A stretch of DNA of 64,000 nucleotides from assembly GCA_022453515.1 (NCBI GenBank), contig JAJNNY010000107.1, forward strand, positions 1 to 64,000, written 5' to 3'. Position 1 is the first letter of the stretch. Each line of letters begins with the position of its first letter. Shown one piece after another: positions 44,895-59,333 of the stretch. The notes under the pieces are model-generated. The model searched no databases. It was not told the origin of the DNA and saw only the letters and a list, made by a program, of their open reading frames with translations. This DNA is from Astrocystis sublimbata. Taxonomy: Eukaryota > Ascomycota > Sordariomycetes > Xylariales > Xylariaceae. Both the position numbers and the translations under genes were made by a program.

Positions 44895-45909
44895 GCGAGT
44901 GGGGGTGTGTGTGTCCGTACGCGGGACTGCCCACCGGGCCTGGGCGTTTGTGTGTTCTGGGATGATAATGCTATATTTGGAAGCTTGAGTTTACTGGAGG
45001 TGTTCCAAAAGGATGCCAATACAAGATTGCATGGGATTGGCGTTTTGGGATCGGTTATCAGGGGGAAAAAGGAGGCTCTTTTGCAAGCTATCACTGGTCT
45101 TGTGGCGTTGGGGCTTGGGAAATATTAGAATACGTCTTATTCTGTTGGTCTTTTTTTTTTACCCCCACGCAGTATTGCACTGGCTTGGGGGTTTTCTCAC
45201 GATGTGAGGCTTGCACAGCGAACTGGTTCTCATCATTCTACATTTGTGGCTATGAATAATACCCGGTACCTACCTACCTCTTTGCTGCGATCGAGTTCAA
45301 CTTCAATCATCTAAGTGAGTTGACACCATCCGCACTGGCTTGATTCTGTGCTACGAGCCTTGAGTGAACAGTTTCTTGCATCAGGATTCAGCTCGGAGAC
45401 AGTAGACTAGAGTAAAGTAAGGACGAATCCTGTTTCGTGAACAGACGCTGTGAGGGTAAAATATACATCATCTTGAATACAATACAATCAAGAAACCCCT
45501 GCGAACTCATAGTCCACACGATACATAACAATAACAACCTGTGAGTATTAATTCAGCTTCACCGACTTGCTTGTCATCGAAATTCTTCTTGAAATAATTT
45601 CTTTCCCTTTAATGCATTCCCTTCTAATTCGGAAGTACTACCCTAAATCTAGAGATATCTCACCCAATACGTGAACAACAGATGACGGAAACAACAGATA
45701 AAACAGGTCTCTATATTGCTTGGGGGTATCGTATACATCCATGAAGGGCTGTATTCAACACGATTTATGATAACATGGAAAAACAAAACATCGTATGCGT
45801 ATGTGTATGATACATGATTGTAAACATTGGATGATACAGGCGTATGTGAACATGGAAGCAAAATTCAGTTAGGTGAAGCGAGATAGTCCAGATGGTCTGC
45901 CTGGGAGAT

Positions 45910-45937
45910 ATGATGATGATGATGATGATGATGATGA
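45910..45937 (+). repeat. (GAT)n microsatellite
   Basis: Nine or so tandem GAT units in the intergenic region; no coding frame supports them. Confidence 0.8.
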
Positions 45938-46213
45938 GAAGAGCGGAGAGGAATGACTCGTACAACGGAGAATGAATAATACAGACACGCAACTTACAAC
46001 AGTTTATGGAAAGTGTGTTAATAGGGTGTAGTAGAGGAAAGCCAAACTGTGTGCGTGTGTTTGACATTTGTAGACTAAGGTAGGGGAGAGGGTGGATATC
46101 TTGCCCAGCTTCACCTCAGAATCCCCGCTCTTATTGCACTGCGTACGTTTCGTAGGCACAGCCACATACAGAAACCGGTATCTCCTGTACCAGCCTCACA
46201 TGTATAGACAACA

Positions 46214-46230
46214 CCTACCTAGGTAGGTAG
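46214..46230. repeat. CCTACCTAGGTAGGTAG palindrome
   Basis: The longest perfect version of the dispersed palindrome in the window. It lies 20 bases from the A9G16 run in the convergent intergenic region. Confidence 0.7.
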
Positions 46231-46250
46231 GGTTGTGTGTGTGTGCCTTG

Positions 46251-46275
46251 AAAAAAAAAGGGGGGGGGGGGGGGG
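46251..46275 (+). repeat. A9G16 homopolymer junction
   Basis: Nine A followed by sixteen G. Such a G run can form a quadruplex, stall polymerases and vary in length; the exact count may also be a sequencing uncertainty. Confidence 0.7.
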
Positions 46276-46700
46276 TTAATCCGCTCCAAGAAGTGTTGAG
46301 ATCGGTGTTATGGCTGCTTTGATTCTAAAGTCACAGTTGACCATCAATCTTCCATATAGGTCGCCATCTACCGTGATTTGTTTGCGAGCCAAAGAAGGGC
46401 CAGCACATCGTCATCAGGCAAAATTTGACCTAAGTGAAATGTTTGAGACGAGGTGACTCATTCGGCATCGTCTTCCGTCGACTGGCATTGCACACGAGAC
46501 CATCGCATCGTTTGCCGTGCGACGGAAACGGGTGACAAGGTCATCGTAGTGTTTGCTCCCGTTATGTAGGGCAAAAATGGCGTTGCTCTGCAATTTTCTT
46601 GGCTCCCTTCATCAGCTAGATTCGGTTCGCTCGGTGCTCGCCGTCCAATGAGTATGTATGCACGTCACCACAATTGGAGTTGACTATGGTTGTCCAGTGG

Positions 46701-47921
46701 CTAGTTGTTCCTGTTGCCGCCGGCTTTGTGTGCATTTTCCCTTGCCATGGCCGCCTGCCGTGCATTAGTATCGGCTGTTCCGCCTTCGAGCACCAGGCTT
46801 GAAGTTGTGTATTCCTTGATCGGATTGCTCCCTCGGCGTAGTAACTCGAACTGGTCAACGATGTCATCCACGTTCTGAAAGCCTCCATAAACCCACTTGT
46901 TGTTGAGGACCATCGTGGGCACGGCAACAATGGGGCCGGCGGATTGGCTGCGCACGCTTATACGATTTTGCACCTCGTACGAAAGCATATCGATCGTGTG
47001 ATCCCACTCGGCGCTTTCGAGTACGGCTCGGATCTCGTCCTCCGGAAATCCTGTCACCATCCTGGTAATTTCCACGAGGAACTGCGGATCGGACAGATCC
47101 TTGTCATGCTCATGATAATTCGTTGTAATGGCATCAAGTAGCCGCACCTGGAGGTCAGGCCCCCGAGGTTGTGGAAGAGAAACTGGTGTGTTAGGGGCCC
47201 GCAACGTACAAGGCGGATAAGCAGGCATAGGTGCCGTTGGCCGATATGTTGTTAACTCTGAGCTCTTCTGGCGTGTTGGTGTTGTCTGGAGCGCGAAGCG
47301 AAGAAGCTTATGCGAGTTCCGCGAGTTGCCCGTGCGGCCTTGCCAGCTGAATTTGATACCAGCATCCTCCGCAAGCCTATCCCATACCGCGAAGCGACTT
47401 GAAGGCAGCCCTCTTTCGGCAGTATAATAAGGAACTTTGTCGTAACCTATGAACAGTATAATGATCAGTTGGACACCCCTTCAGCATTTTGAAAATGGGC
47501 CTCAGGGACGATCATTTGCAAGCGTAATATGTTCTCTCCTTGTATAGTCTCGTAAATTGAAGCCTCATGGTTCTGGGGGCTTTGAGACATGAACATATGG
47601 AGACACAATGACATTGAAGGGTTCCCCAGGTGAAGACGAGCAGGGTCAAAACTTACAGCTTGTCTTAGCGGTTGGTCCAAGAATAAAGGGGGTGCAGGTG
47701 ATTTCGAATACATCGTCTGGATACTTCGATCTATGGATATCGGTTGCCTTTAACAGGTTCTTCATACCAATGTAACAAAATGGACAGATGGTGTCGTGGA
47801 TGAACTCGACAGCGTAGTATTGCGTGTCTGGCGTAGCATCAGGCCGCGCGGGACCTTTCCCTTTCGCCGCCGAGGCTTGGGCTGGCTTCTCGCCAGGTAT
47901 TAGAAGATCTTGAATTCTCAT
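46701..47921 (-). CDS. DsbA/FrnE-like thioredoxin-fold oxidoreductase
   Basis: Two exons, 47921-47657 and 47446-46701, give 336 residues. The N-terminal beta strand leads into EFIHDTICPFCYIGMKNL with active-site CPFC (Cys46, Cys49), the mark of the DsbA/HCCA-isomerase family (PF01323). An all-helical insert follows (YDKVPYYTAERG, then FSWQGRTGNSRNSHKLLRFA). The second half of the thioredoxin fold comes later, with cis-Pro loop SAGPIVAVPTMVLNNKWVYG. It probably handles thiols or glutathione-type adducts in the cytosol; no signal peptide is seen. The insert after LLRFA is extended by a Pro/Thr-rich loop before GPDLQVRLLDAITTNYHEH. The intron is long for this window (210 bases), but splice sites and frame fit. 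The ATG at 47921 is the first in frame. Confidence 0.85.
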
Positions 47922-50828
47922 TCGTTGTATACTGAACTTGCCCGACCGTCGGCTCAAGTATATCCCCGGTTTGGTTTGACAGATGCGAGCTTGGCCTGGA
48001 TATCCGGCATGTATAGCATCATCTAGCTAGCCCCTCGCAGGTTGATGCGCGGCAGTTGGAGTTGGCGGCTCACTACGAGCCGCGTTGGACTGGGTAGTGT
48101 AAGATGTGAACGTTGATGATGAGGATGCGCCCGCCAACGTTGACGAAGATGAATGGAGAAAAAGCGAAGTAGGATTTGGATGTCAGAGAATGTCCCAATG
48201 TCCAATTCAGGTTTGTTTTCTTCCCGCAGCGTAAAGGTGTACGGAAGAAAGATGATCGATCCAATAAGTTTGAGTTGAGTGAGTCCACGATATGCACCAA
48301 AATTGCGCTTGGGCAACATTCGATGCGGTTCCCTAGTAGGATTGCAGGCGGGCTTCTGGGAGACAAGTGCCATATCTCCTAGAGCACTTGTAAGTTGATT
48401 GAACTTGAACCGGCCAGGGCCGGCGCACACACACACGCACACACACGGCTCCAAGACCAACGTATCATCTACATAACCCCAGCCGAGATGAACCAGAATT
48501 AATCCATGGTCTGGCCCAGCAGGGGGACGCGAATTATGTCTTGCAGTGGAATTGCCGCAATGCGAACAAGAGACAGCAACAGCAGATGGCTGCGACTTAA
48601 TGTAGTAACGCGTTAGTCTTGAGAGGAGTTGTGTGCTGCCGGAATGTCCGCTGCGCTGCGCTGCACTTGCGATGCGTGAAATGTGTAGGATCGTTGCGTC
48701 AGACTGGGAGGAGTTTCGGTGGTGGTAGCGTCGAACCGCGAAAGATGTGAAAAGGCATGACAACCGGGTTGGACGGTGGCGGAGAAGTAGTAGAAGTAGT
48801 AGTTGTCGAAGAAGAAGGCGAGGAAGCAGACGAGGTAGGTTTGCAGCTCGCTATGTCGGCCGGGGGTCAGACCAGACCACACCAGGCGAGGCGCGGCGCG
48901 GCGAGGCAGAGCGGAAGGCCTGGCACTAACACAGGCACGGTTGAGTCAAAAAAAAGCGAAGAAGAAAGGGTCGTTTCAGCTCAGCCATGTTTGGTTGATG
49001 ACGTCAATGGGCAAATGGAGACGAATGAAGAGGCAAGCCTGCTCAATAATGCCGCTGATCATAGTATCAAGGCCTGCCTGGCTCGCCTGGCTCGCCTGGC
49101 CTGGTATCACGGATAGGGGGCTGGCCGATGCTGGCCGACAGCGCGACTGTCCAGTTGCATCATCGACAGACACATTGCTTCTTCGGCCTGGCCACCTGCA
49201 TGCCCGCGATGCTCACAGATGCCCTATGCCCTGCCCACGCAGAAGAGACATGGCAACTGCAGCCATGGTCCGATTTTCTACCTTTGGCCATTGGGTACGG
49301 CGCCTTTGATCAGGCGTGGTTCGATTCCATATCTCCGACGCCCTATGGCTGGCTGACTACAAGTAGATACCCGTGATGAACTCCGAATCTATCTGCAAAT
49401 TCTATTACTTACATGTAGGTACAGTAGTATTGTGGGGTGCAGGTGCAGGTGCAGGTGCTTGCTTACCGCATAGTTTCTGCCTTTTGATTTGTATTGTACC
49501 TTAGCATCTTAGATAGGTACATATGACCTTAGGTAGGTCGCTGTGGTAATGGGCGCAGCTAAGCGCGGCCAGCTTATAAGTTTAGTACAACCTTGAGTGT
49601 CTCGCGAGCCTCCTATAAGTCGTCAATCTGTTCTTGTTTTGACCCCTGTTCTCAGCCGCAACGCCCCTACGCCCTTACGCCGGGGTGGAAACACATGGAG
49701 TGGGCGTGGCCAAAACATCTGAGATCATCTTATCGAAGGGGCAAAACTATCGAGAGCAGGATGAATGGGCACCGCGACATTATACATTCCTGGTGCACGT
49801 GAAAAAACAATTGCTGATTCTGCATCAACCGACAAAGAATGCCTGGGGGGATAAGCACAAGCAAAGTAGAAGATATTTGTATAGTTTCACTTTTTGTAAA
49901 TGACCAAGTTTGGTCTTCTCCATTAGGCCTTATAGTCAATCGTGTGGATGTCGCTGGATATGTTGGACCTCCATTGCGGCCACCCGCGTCTTCCCCCTTG
50001 CCAGGGCTAGCCGCCCATGCCTTGCGGAACAGGCCCTTTTCTTCCGTGGCTGAAGCAGCCTTCGCTCTTCTACTTCCGCTCAAGACATTATCAGAAAATT
50101 AAAAGTTGCGGAACCCGTAATCGTTCTCCGCGCCGCTCCTCGCTCTCCCTGTCGCTGGCAAACAAGAAACAAATCAAAAGTAGTTGCGCTCTGATCCGTT
50201 GCGTCGCGCCCCTGAACTCCACGCCACCCCCAATTTGTGCCGCTTGTCAAGGAAATGCAGTGCCATCCAGGCTATCCAGGCTACCCAGCCTAACCAGTCT
50301 ATGTCGGGGAAAAAGAATCGAGCGGATGAGAAACAATTCGCCCCAGTACCATAACCCAAATCAAATCAAATTCCAAGCCATCTAACTCTAACTCGCCCGT
50401 CTCCTTTACGGGTCAACTCCAGCATGAGAGGTGAAACAAGCATGTGTATACCGGCATGCAAAAAAGGGCCGGTGATGGTTGTAAAACACTATTAAAGGTG
50501 AGATGATTGATGTCCCGCGAAAAACCAGCGCCGAACAAACGAAGACAGCTCATCTCGCCACATGAATCCTATTGAATGGCTTTCTGGCCCGTATATAGTC
50601 GCATGTGTTTCAAGTACCACCGCTTGAGGCACACTACTGCCAAGTGTGAGAAAATGGGCCTGGCGCATCGCCAGGGAAGTGCATGGCAGGCTCAGGATAC
50701 CTTGGAATCGTCGATCCAAAATCTAGTAGAGACTGATGTGATGTGTAGGCCTTCGAAGATGGATTAGATTCGTAATCTATTGTATAAAAGTCGAAATTCA
50801 TCAGCTCCAAGCCGACGGGGTGGCCACC
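47922..50828. other. Intergenic stretch, no gene seen
   Basis: It covers the DsbA-like promoter side and the 3' region of the C2H2 gene. It holds a CA repeat (48426-48446) and a GGTGCA repeat (49436-49456). A 246-codon minus-strand frame at 48023-48763 runs through the CA repeat and shows no domain, so it was not accepted. Confidence 0.5.
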
Positions 50829-52518
<1,690 letters not shown>

Positions 52519-55500
52519 CTTAACAGGCCGTGTGTGTGAGGCTTGACGAAAACTGGTTGGGACCTGGAATCCCTTGGGCGCGTGTCTCGTCAGTAATGGT
52601 ACAACAAGAGGCCCCGAGCTGCTGGCCAAAGGGAAGCGCCGAACTCGGTGTGCTAGGTGTTGCTCTGCTCAGTGTGTTTGTTCGGGCAAGCAAGCACAGA
52701 TCGGTCCGCGATCCGCAATCCGCGATCCAAGGTGCACCAGTGCACCGGTGCAGGACGAGGAGGCGGAATGGGCCAGACTCACCAGTACGGCCTCAGCAGG
52801 TTTGCCTCGCGTTGCAAACAGTCCACACAACCTCGACGGAAAAGGCGGATCAGGTGCATATGCAGCGGGCGTGTGTGGTCGGGTAGAGGCTGTCGCAGTC
52901 TCGAGGTGAGGTGCTGCTGGCTCACGGTTGTGGTAGAGGAGAGTGGCTGGCTGGGTGCAGACGAGGAAGCAGAAATAATAGCTGCGCCGGGAGGTCGCTC
53001 AGAGGATAATTTAGAGGTGACGAAACAACTTGGCCTTCGTTCCTCGTTCGCATTTGCAGGGCCGAATCAGGTGCGTGGCATGCTGAAAGGCCAACTGCCC
53101 AGGTGCCCCGTCGAATCTGCACTACATGCCCCATTCGATGCTCCGAAGTACATTGGCACAAAGGGCTATGCCTGGATGCGTGCACGCGGTACATCAGGCG
53201 CACGGCAAGCCAAGGTACCGCCCACGCCCTGGTGAAGCAGGTTGCAGCCAGTCCCGTCCCGCTACAGCAGTGCTAGGGCAGGCCAGCTAGGCCTGTTTCC
53301 TAGGCGCCCTTTGGGTCTGGCTCAAGGTACATGTGTGGAATCTGGCCAATGGGGTTCATACCCTGCCGCTAGTGAATCCCTGGGGCGGCTTCCAGGGCGT
53401 TGGACTGGCGGGCATGGCGGGGATGCGGAACCTTGTCCATCTCGGAGTCACCCATCTCTCCTGTACCTTACTAGTAGCAGACCAAGTTCAAACTCGAGCA
53501 GACACGTCCAATATGTTGACAGGTATCTCGATCTTGTCTGATGCTGTCCCGGGCCGTACCTTCCCATTCTACATTTACCTACTATCTCTATCTCGTACCT
53601 GTAACTTAGTGCTGGGTTGTTTGGATTGCTGCGTGTGGTCTTGTTTGGCGCTATTTGCTCTACATGTAACACGCCAGCCTCTCCCTGCTTGGCACATCCA
53701 TACTTAACAATCAACAATGAACAACAGGCCATGTAGGACCACACGAACTCTGGACAGTCAGGTGGCATATCGGCCTATCTCACCCTTGTCATACGTCCAC
53801 AAGTGCACCTATTCACCAACATGGCGGGCATGGGATCTGACGAGGTTGCTTACGAGTAGTAGATACCTACTAGCAACATTGAAGGCTCCAAGGTTGGGTA
53901 AAAATTAGGTATACATACATCGAGCCAAGTAAGTATTCACCTGTTTGTTGGTCCCCATCATGCCCATATCCTGCCGGCATGAAGACTAAGGCTATCGTTG
54001 CCACCCCCCAACATCATGCCAATCGTAAACTTCTTGCTGCTGGTCCGTGAGATCGTCCGACGCTTGGACCTCCTGTACCGACGATTCCTACGCACCCAGG
54101 TGGCGGGCCAGCAGTCGGTATATTGAAGCTTCGATAAGCCAGCCTCACCCGCTATTGCTTTTCTAATATCTATCTCCCGTCACAATCGTGAGTCTAGATG
54201 TATATATACAATTGCTCTGTCTCTTGTTCAAGTACTCCCTCAATTGTTCAATACATGAAATGAGCTTATTTACCTTGGCCACTTTCTCCACCTCGAGCTA
54301 CCTGCTACCAGAAGGCTAGGGATGGCTTTTCAGGGCAAGGTCGAGAGCTGACACATCCCGGCCTTCCAGTCGACGTCAACCTCCTTTTGGAAATTTTCGA
54401 GAAGCAGTGCACGGACGCGACGAAACGCCACGAACAATTTCAGTTGAACTCCTAGCATGTATGCCTACCTCCCAAGCATGCGTTGACACTGTGAGCATTT
54501 GCAATGGCAGGTACTTGATTGCATATATTATACGAGCAACCACAGGATCTCTCGGGATCTCTCAGGAGATGTGTTTGTTGCCGTGTAGCATGTACTTAGT
54601 AGCCCCTGGAGAACTGAATCTACCTAACGTGAAATAACCACTTTCAGGGTGTCAGGGTCGCGTTGTAGCTCATTGACTAATGCGTACTAAATTCGTCTGA
54701 ATACATCCATGATAGGTGAACTAGTGTTCTTGTGTATCAACCCAAGCACGCAACATCCTCGACATCATCAATCATCTTCTATGTACATGCACTACTACGA
54801 GTATATAAGAGCTGATCTACACGGAAGAGAGGGTATATATATAAGTATGTACACACAACTCAGAGGATGAGAGTAGGTGGGTTTATGTACAAGACCGTCA
54901 ACCAGTGTAAGAGGATCCAATGCCCGCAGACAAAACACGTAATCAGCTCGCGACCTCTACTTGTTATGGTCTATTTGATACTCTGTTGGCAATGCATCCT
55001 GCTTGCCAAGACGCACATACAATGTGCCTGGCTACGAATATGTGGAAGGTCTGCGTAAGTTACGTCAGTAGGTAGTAACCATCTACCTGCCTTACGCGCG
55101 GTCCAGTGCCGCACATCGAGATATGCAGTAATAGTCGGTAAAGAAAAGTAGGAGAAAAGAAGAACCTTGAAGGAGGAAATTTGTTGATTGGCAGCCAAGA
55201 GATAGCATCAACTGGGGTGAAACCTCATGTCGGGAATGCACTGTACAGCTTCTCGGATGACCCCCCGGACCACGTTCCGCCTTCCGGGTTGCAAACGTCA
55301 CCAGGTTCTCTGTGCCATCCCTGGCGCGCCTCATCTCGGCAGTCCCGACGATCTGGTACATGTCACTTTTCTACGTGCCCTCATCTCAGAAGAGGTTCGT
55401 CTTCGGAAAGGTAGCTCTTGGACCATCGGCCAGTTTAGCCAATCGAAAATCATTGGCAGCGCACTCTAATGTCCAGGGACAGAGTACAAACAGCAATGCA

Positions 55501-58500
55501 TTTGTTTATTCGGATGAATGACCAGGGATGTCTGTTGCATGCCGTGAGCTACATACGCAATAATAATGTTCCAAGTGGTATCCCTATCACCCGGTGTTCA
55601 TGTACGCAGTGTGGGGAACATGCGATCAAGACACGCCATCAGCGTCCATGCGTAGAACATCGGACAGTATTGGAAGAGAATCACTTAATACTGTTCCCAT
55701 ATAAAAATCAAACGTTTCGATAGTAGCGAAAAGTAAAATTCTCAATGGCCATCGCAACTCCAGCAAGGCCTTATTTCGTGCGTGATATCAAACCAGAGGC
55801 CGGGGGTCGTTCATGCGTTTCTGTTACCTTATTGTTAATAAGCATATGGCGAGAGGGAGTGGTAACACTAGCGAGTAATAGTGTGTAACCGTTTTATGCA
55901 ACAAATTTCAAGACAAACAAGGCCAGACGAGTTTGCTTTGACTCGAAACAAGACATAAGAAGAGTCACTCACGGTGTAGCAATCATTCAGAGGATGTGGT
56001 ATGTCGCAAAGCCCAATTTGGTCGCTGCTGAAATCGGAGCAATTTACTGCCTTGCATATGAGCAGTGTTAATTGAGGTACGGAAAAATGGATAGCTTGTC
56101 GTCGATATCCATTGCACAAGAGTATTGATGCTGACTACTCGAGCGGCTTGCTGTTGTAGACTACCATACAATGTGATTATTCCGAAGTTGACTGACTGAA
56201 ATGCTCCCTGCATCTCCCACTACTGATTCATCCTCATCCCGGAAAGCTTAACATCTCGGCCAGATCATTATTTATATCTTCTGAGAAGGCGTAGTAGTGA
56301 CGTACAGTCTTCGTGGCGGTATTTTACATATTACTACTGCGGATCAACTTAATCACAATTTGACTTGCTGTTCCAGCTTCACTCTCTAGTCTGCGACCTT
56401 TCAATTTCAAGCAAACTCCTGTGTCCAGCCAAAACGAAGCATTTGGCATGCAATACCGCTTAGGTTTGATTATTAGTGCCCTCGGGAATAGCCAGCTTAC
56501 AATTAGCTCATGGGCAGCCAAGCCGGGAGGACCTCAAGCGCGTTGCCCGCAAAAGTGCGGCCGGGGCATGCCTGCGAGCCGTCACCCAGCCGGGCGTGTC
56601 CCAAGGCTGATGAACTGGTGGCGATCCTCGTGCTGTGCCAGGCAGCAATTGAAAATCCCAAAGGTGCGTGAGGCCGAAGCAATCCAGACTAGATCACGGG
56701 TTCCAAAAGGCTGTTGAGTAAGTAGCGAAAAGAAAATGAAAAAGAAAAGAAAAGAGGGGGGGAAGCTGATGGGAGTCGCTGCTATACTATCAACAAACCC
56801 CAATGGGCATTCTATGAAAGCAAGACTACGCACTATGGCCGAGTAGAGTCCAACGTGAGCACTTGCGCATTATATTCTTGATTTTCTCTAGCTTTGCCAG
56901 ACTTGTACGCAGCAGTCGGGCGTTCAACCGTATTCTACGATACCTCCTCCCAGACCTAGTACGGGGCAGGTGACCACTCACATATTATCAAGTCAGATTT
57001 GTTTCGACAGTCTTGTCCAATAGCACAGTTACCCATTTAGTGAAGGATCACTGTTGCTGTAAACATAGGGACTCTTAGTCTAAGTTACGAAGCGCCCGTG
57101 ACTTGTTTACAGGGCAGTGGCACTTGGGACAAAGGCCGTTGACGTGATTATCTGGGTATAGTGACAGCAGCGATCGTGACGGTTTCAGCTAGAATGTGAA
57201 TGTTTCAATGTCCACGGGAACAGATTGCTGGAATTTTCCCATGGGTGAACCTTCAGCTCCCTAGAAACGGCAGGTCAAGTGAGTACGAAAATTTCCACAA
57301 GCAAAGCCTACAATGCTATACGACATGACGATGACATGTGGAACGCGCAATAATCCGAAGATACAGCTGATTTAAGTGTATACACCGTTGAAAACCAACC
57401 AGAATGCAAGATGAACGGTTTTCATGCGACGTTAATGATAGCCTATCTCAGAAATAAGAAAGCAAACGAAGCACATGAGTTTGCAATCAGGCTCGAGGGA
57501 AACTGTCCTAGCTGTGTAACACATAGCAACCTTGAGATGCTAGGTTCTGTATATCACATGAGTCCTATGTAGTATCCCTATCTTTCCAGTGGCAAGATTA
57601 ATGTCGACCACCTTCTGCATGTGCAACATCAAATAACTAGTGCATGTCGGGGATTTATCAACGAAGACAAAACACATTGGTGCTGTGCGTTATATCTGTT
57701 ATAAGCTAGATATCTGATGCTATTCTGCCCAGCGATAAGACGCTTGCGAGAGTTTGAGTCAGTTTGTTGCTCGCTACATAATAGTCTTTTAGTGATGATT
57801 ATACTGGCTATAATGATTCTTAGAAGTTGGAGTGTGGACAGATAACAATCAAGAACAAACAGCAAATGCAGCTATGGCAATCTCAAGTCTATCGTGATGT
57901 AAGCCAAGTGTCATTCATCAATCGTCTAAGTTGCTTCGTGTGTATGTTGTAAATGCAGCAAAATAAAATCTGCAATTTTGAGTAAAGAGAGTACAATCGA
58001 AGCTATTGATCAAAACTGACCCATGTGACGTCCGTCGACTTATGTTTAGTTTTCTTCCATTACCTGCTAGTATGTTCGGAGCCGAGCGATGTGGGTAGCA
58101 ACAACCCGAAATCTACCATACATCGAACTAACTAGCCACCAAGAGCACACTAACTTGGAAGAGCATAGACGCAGATTTCAGGGTCAATATTCCCCAAGGG
58201 AGCCAAGATTCAAGTGCATTGTGAGATCTTCTCCTTGCTGAGGAGCGAAGGCAGCAAGAGGTTTGGTTCCATGGTTTGTCTTACTTGGAAGCCGCGTTGC
58301 TCCAGCTCAGAACGTAGACTTCACATCGCATAACACCTACCTCTCTGATATCATCAACGAATCTACTTGTTGATGCCGTGTTATAACTGGGTGGTCACTT
58401 GGCAATGACGGAGTCTGGCTGGGGTTCGCAGTAGGAGAAAGAACGACAGTAGAGACGGTCCATGAACGAATCAAGTGGAGTCTACTAGTAGCGAGATAGA

Positions 58501-59333
58501 TTCCATAGATGTGACTTGCACGCGCAGAGCCGAGCCGAGCCAGACAAAATCCTGAATCCTGATCATTGGCAGAAGCGTTCCCAGGTTCAGCAAAGTCTTG
58601 TGATATAGAGCGGTACAAATGAAACTACAAATTTGATACATTTTGATACCAAGTCCCTAGTCGCGTGCCAGCGCAGATTAATAAATCATCAATGTTGACT
58701 TCAACCTTAGGTACGCCGTCTCGGCAGTCTAGCAATCAATTGCCAGCTCAGACTAACGCATTAGTACCATCAATCTTACAACCCAGGGATTATAAGTGGC
58801 ATCTTAAGCCGGGAGGGGCTCCGTAGTGGCATCATGACGGGTACCATCCCCACAGTTGGGTTTGCTAAGACTGCGAGGTATTTTGAATGCGGAAATCGTC
58901 CCATGGAAGGGATGAACACTTCTACCCCGCGTACCTGATGACGAAGGCCCCAGAACAATGCCATTGGAAGTCTCAATGCGCAATCTAACGGTCAGGCATC
59001 TGATTTGCTGCGCACAGGCTGGGGTACGGGTAAGGTTGCAATATGACACAGAGCTATCCTGGGGTTTGTGTTAGTATTACCGTCTAGTTCAAATCGAATG
59101 CATACCAACTGCAGCTAGACATGCAGGCTTTGATTGGGCAACCCTAGGATAACTTCAACAACAGCCTGTATTAGTTTAGATCGTATGGAGAGTGGTATCT
59201 CCCCTCGCAGCTAACGGGTCTCTGTTTGCCTCTCCAAAATTGCGCGCAAGATCGAGTGTTAAATTGTTGAGATCCCGCAGGTGTCTCAAAACTATGCAAT
59301 GAACATCCCCTGACTAAGTACGGCTTACCGAAA
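52519..59333. other. Long gene-free region between divergent regulator and NRPS-like gene
   Basis: About 6.8 kb. The first kilobase is probably leader and promoter of the C2H2 gene. A frame at about 55312-55521 (plus), reading VPTIWYMSLFYVPSSQKRFV then FGKVALGPSASLANRKS, loosely resembles the cytosolic tail of a fungal integral membrane protein. It has no intact upstream part and could be a relic. Other open frames carry nothing recognisable. The last 300 bases should hold the NRPS-like promoter. Confidence 0.45.

Larger units (their letters stand above)
44895..46700. other. Convergent intergenic region with simple repeats
   Basis: It lies between the 3' ends of TFIIE-beta and the minus-strand DsbA-like gene, so both terminate here. 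It holds a GAT repeat (45910-45937), a TACCTAGGTAGGTAG string (46214-46230), a short GT repeat (46233-46245) and an A9G16 run (46251-46275). No gene seen. Confidence 0.5.

Noticed and set aside
48023..48763. 246-codon minus-strand open frame
   Set aside because: Runs through a CA repeat (Val-Cys repeats), begins at a non-ATG codon or late ATG, has no domain, and lies in the expected promoter of the DsbA-like gene.
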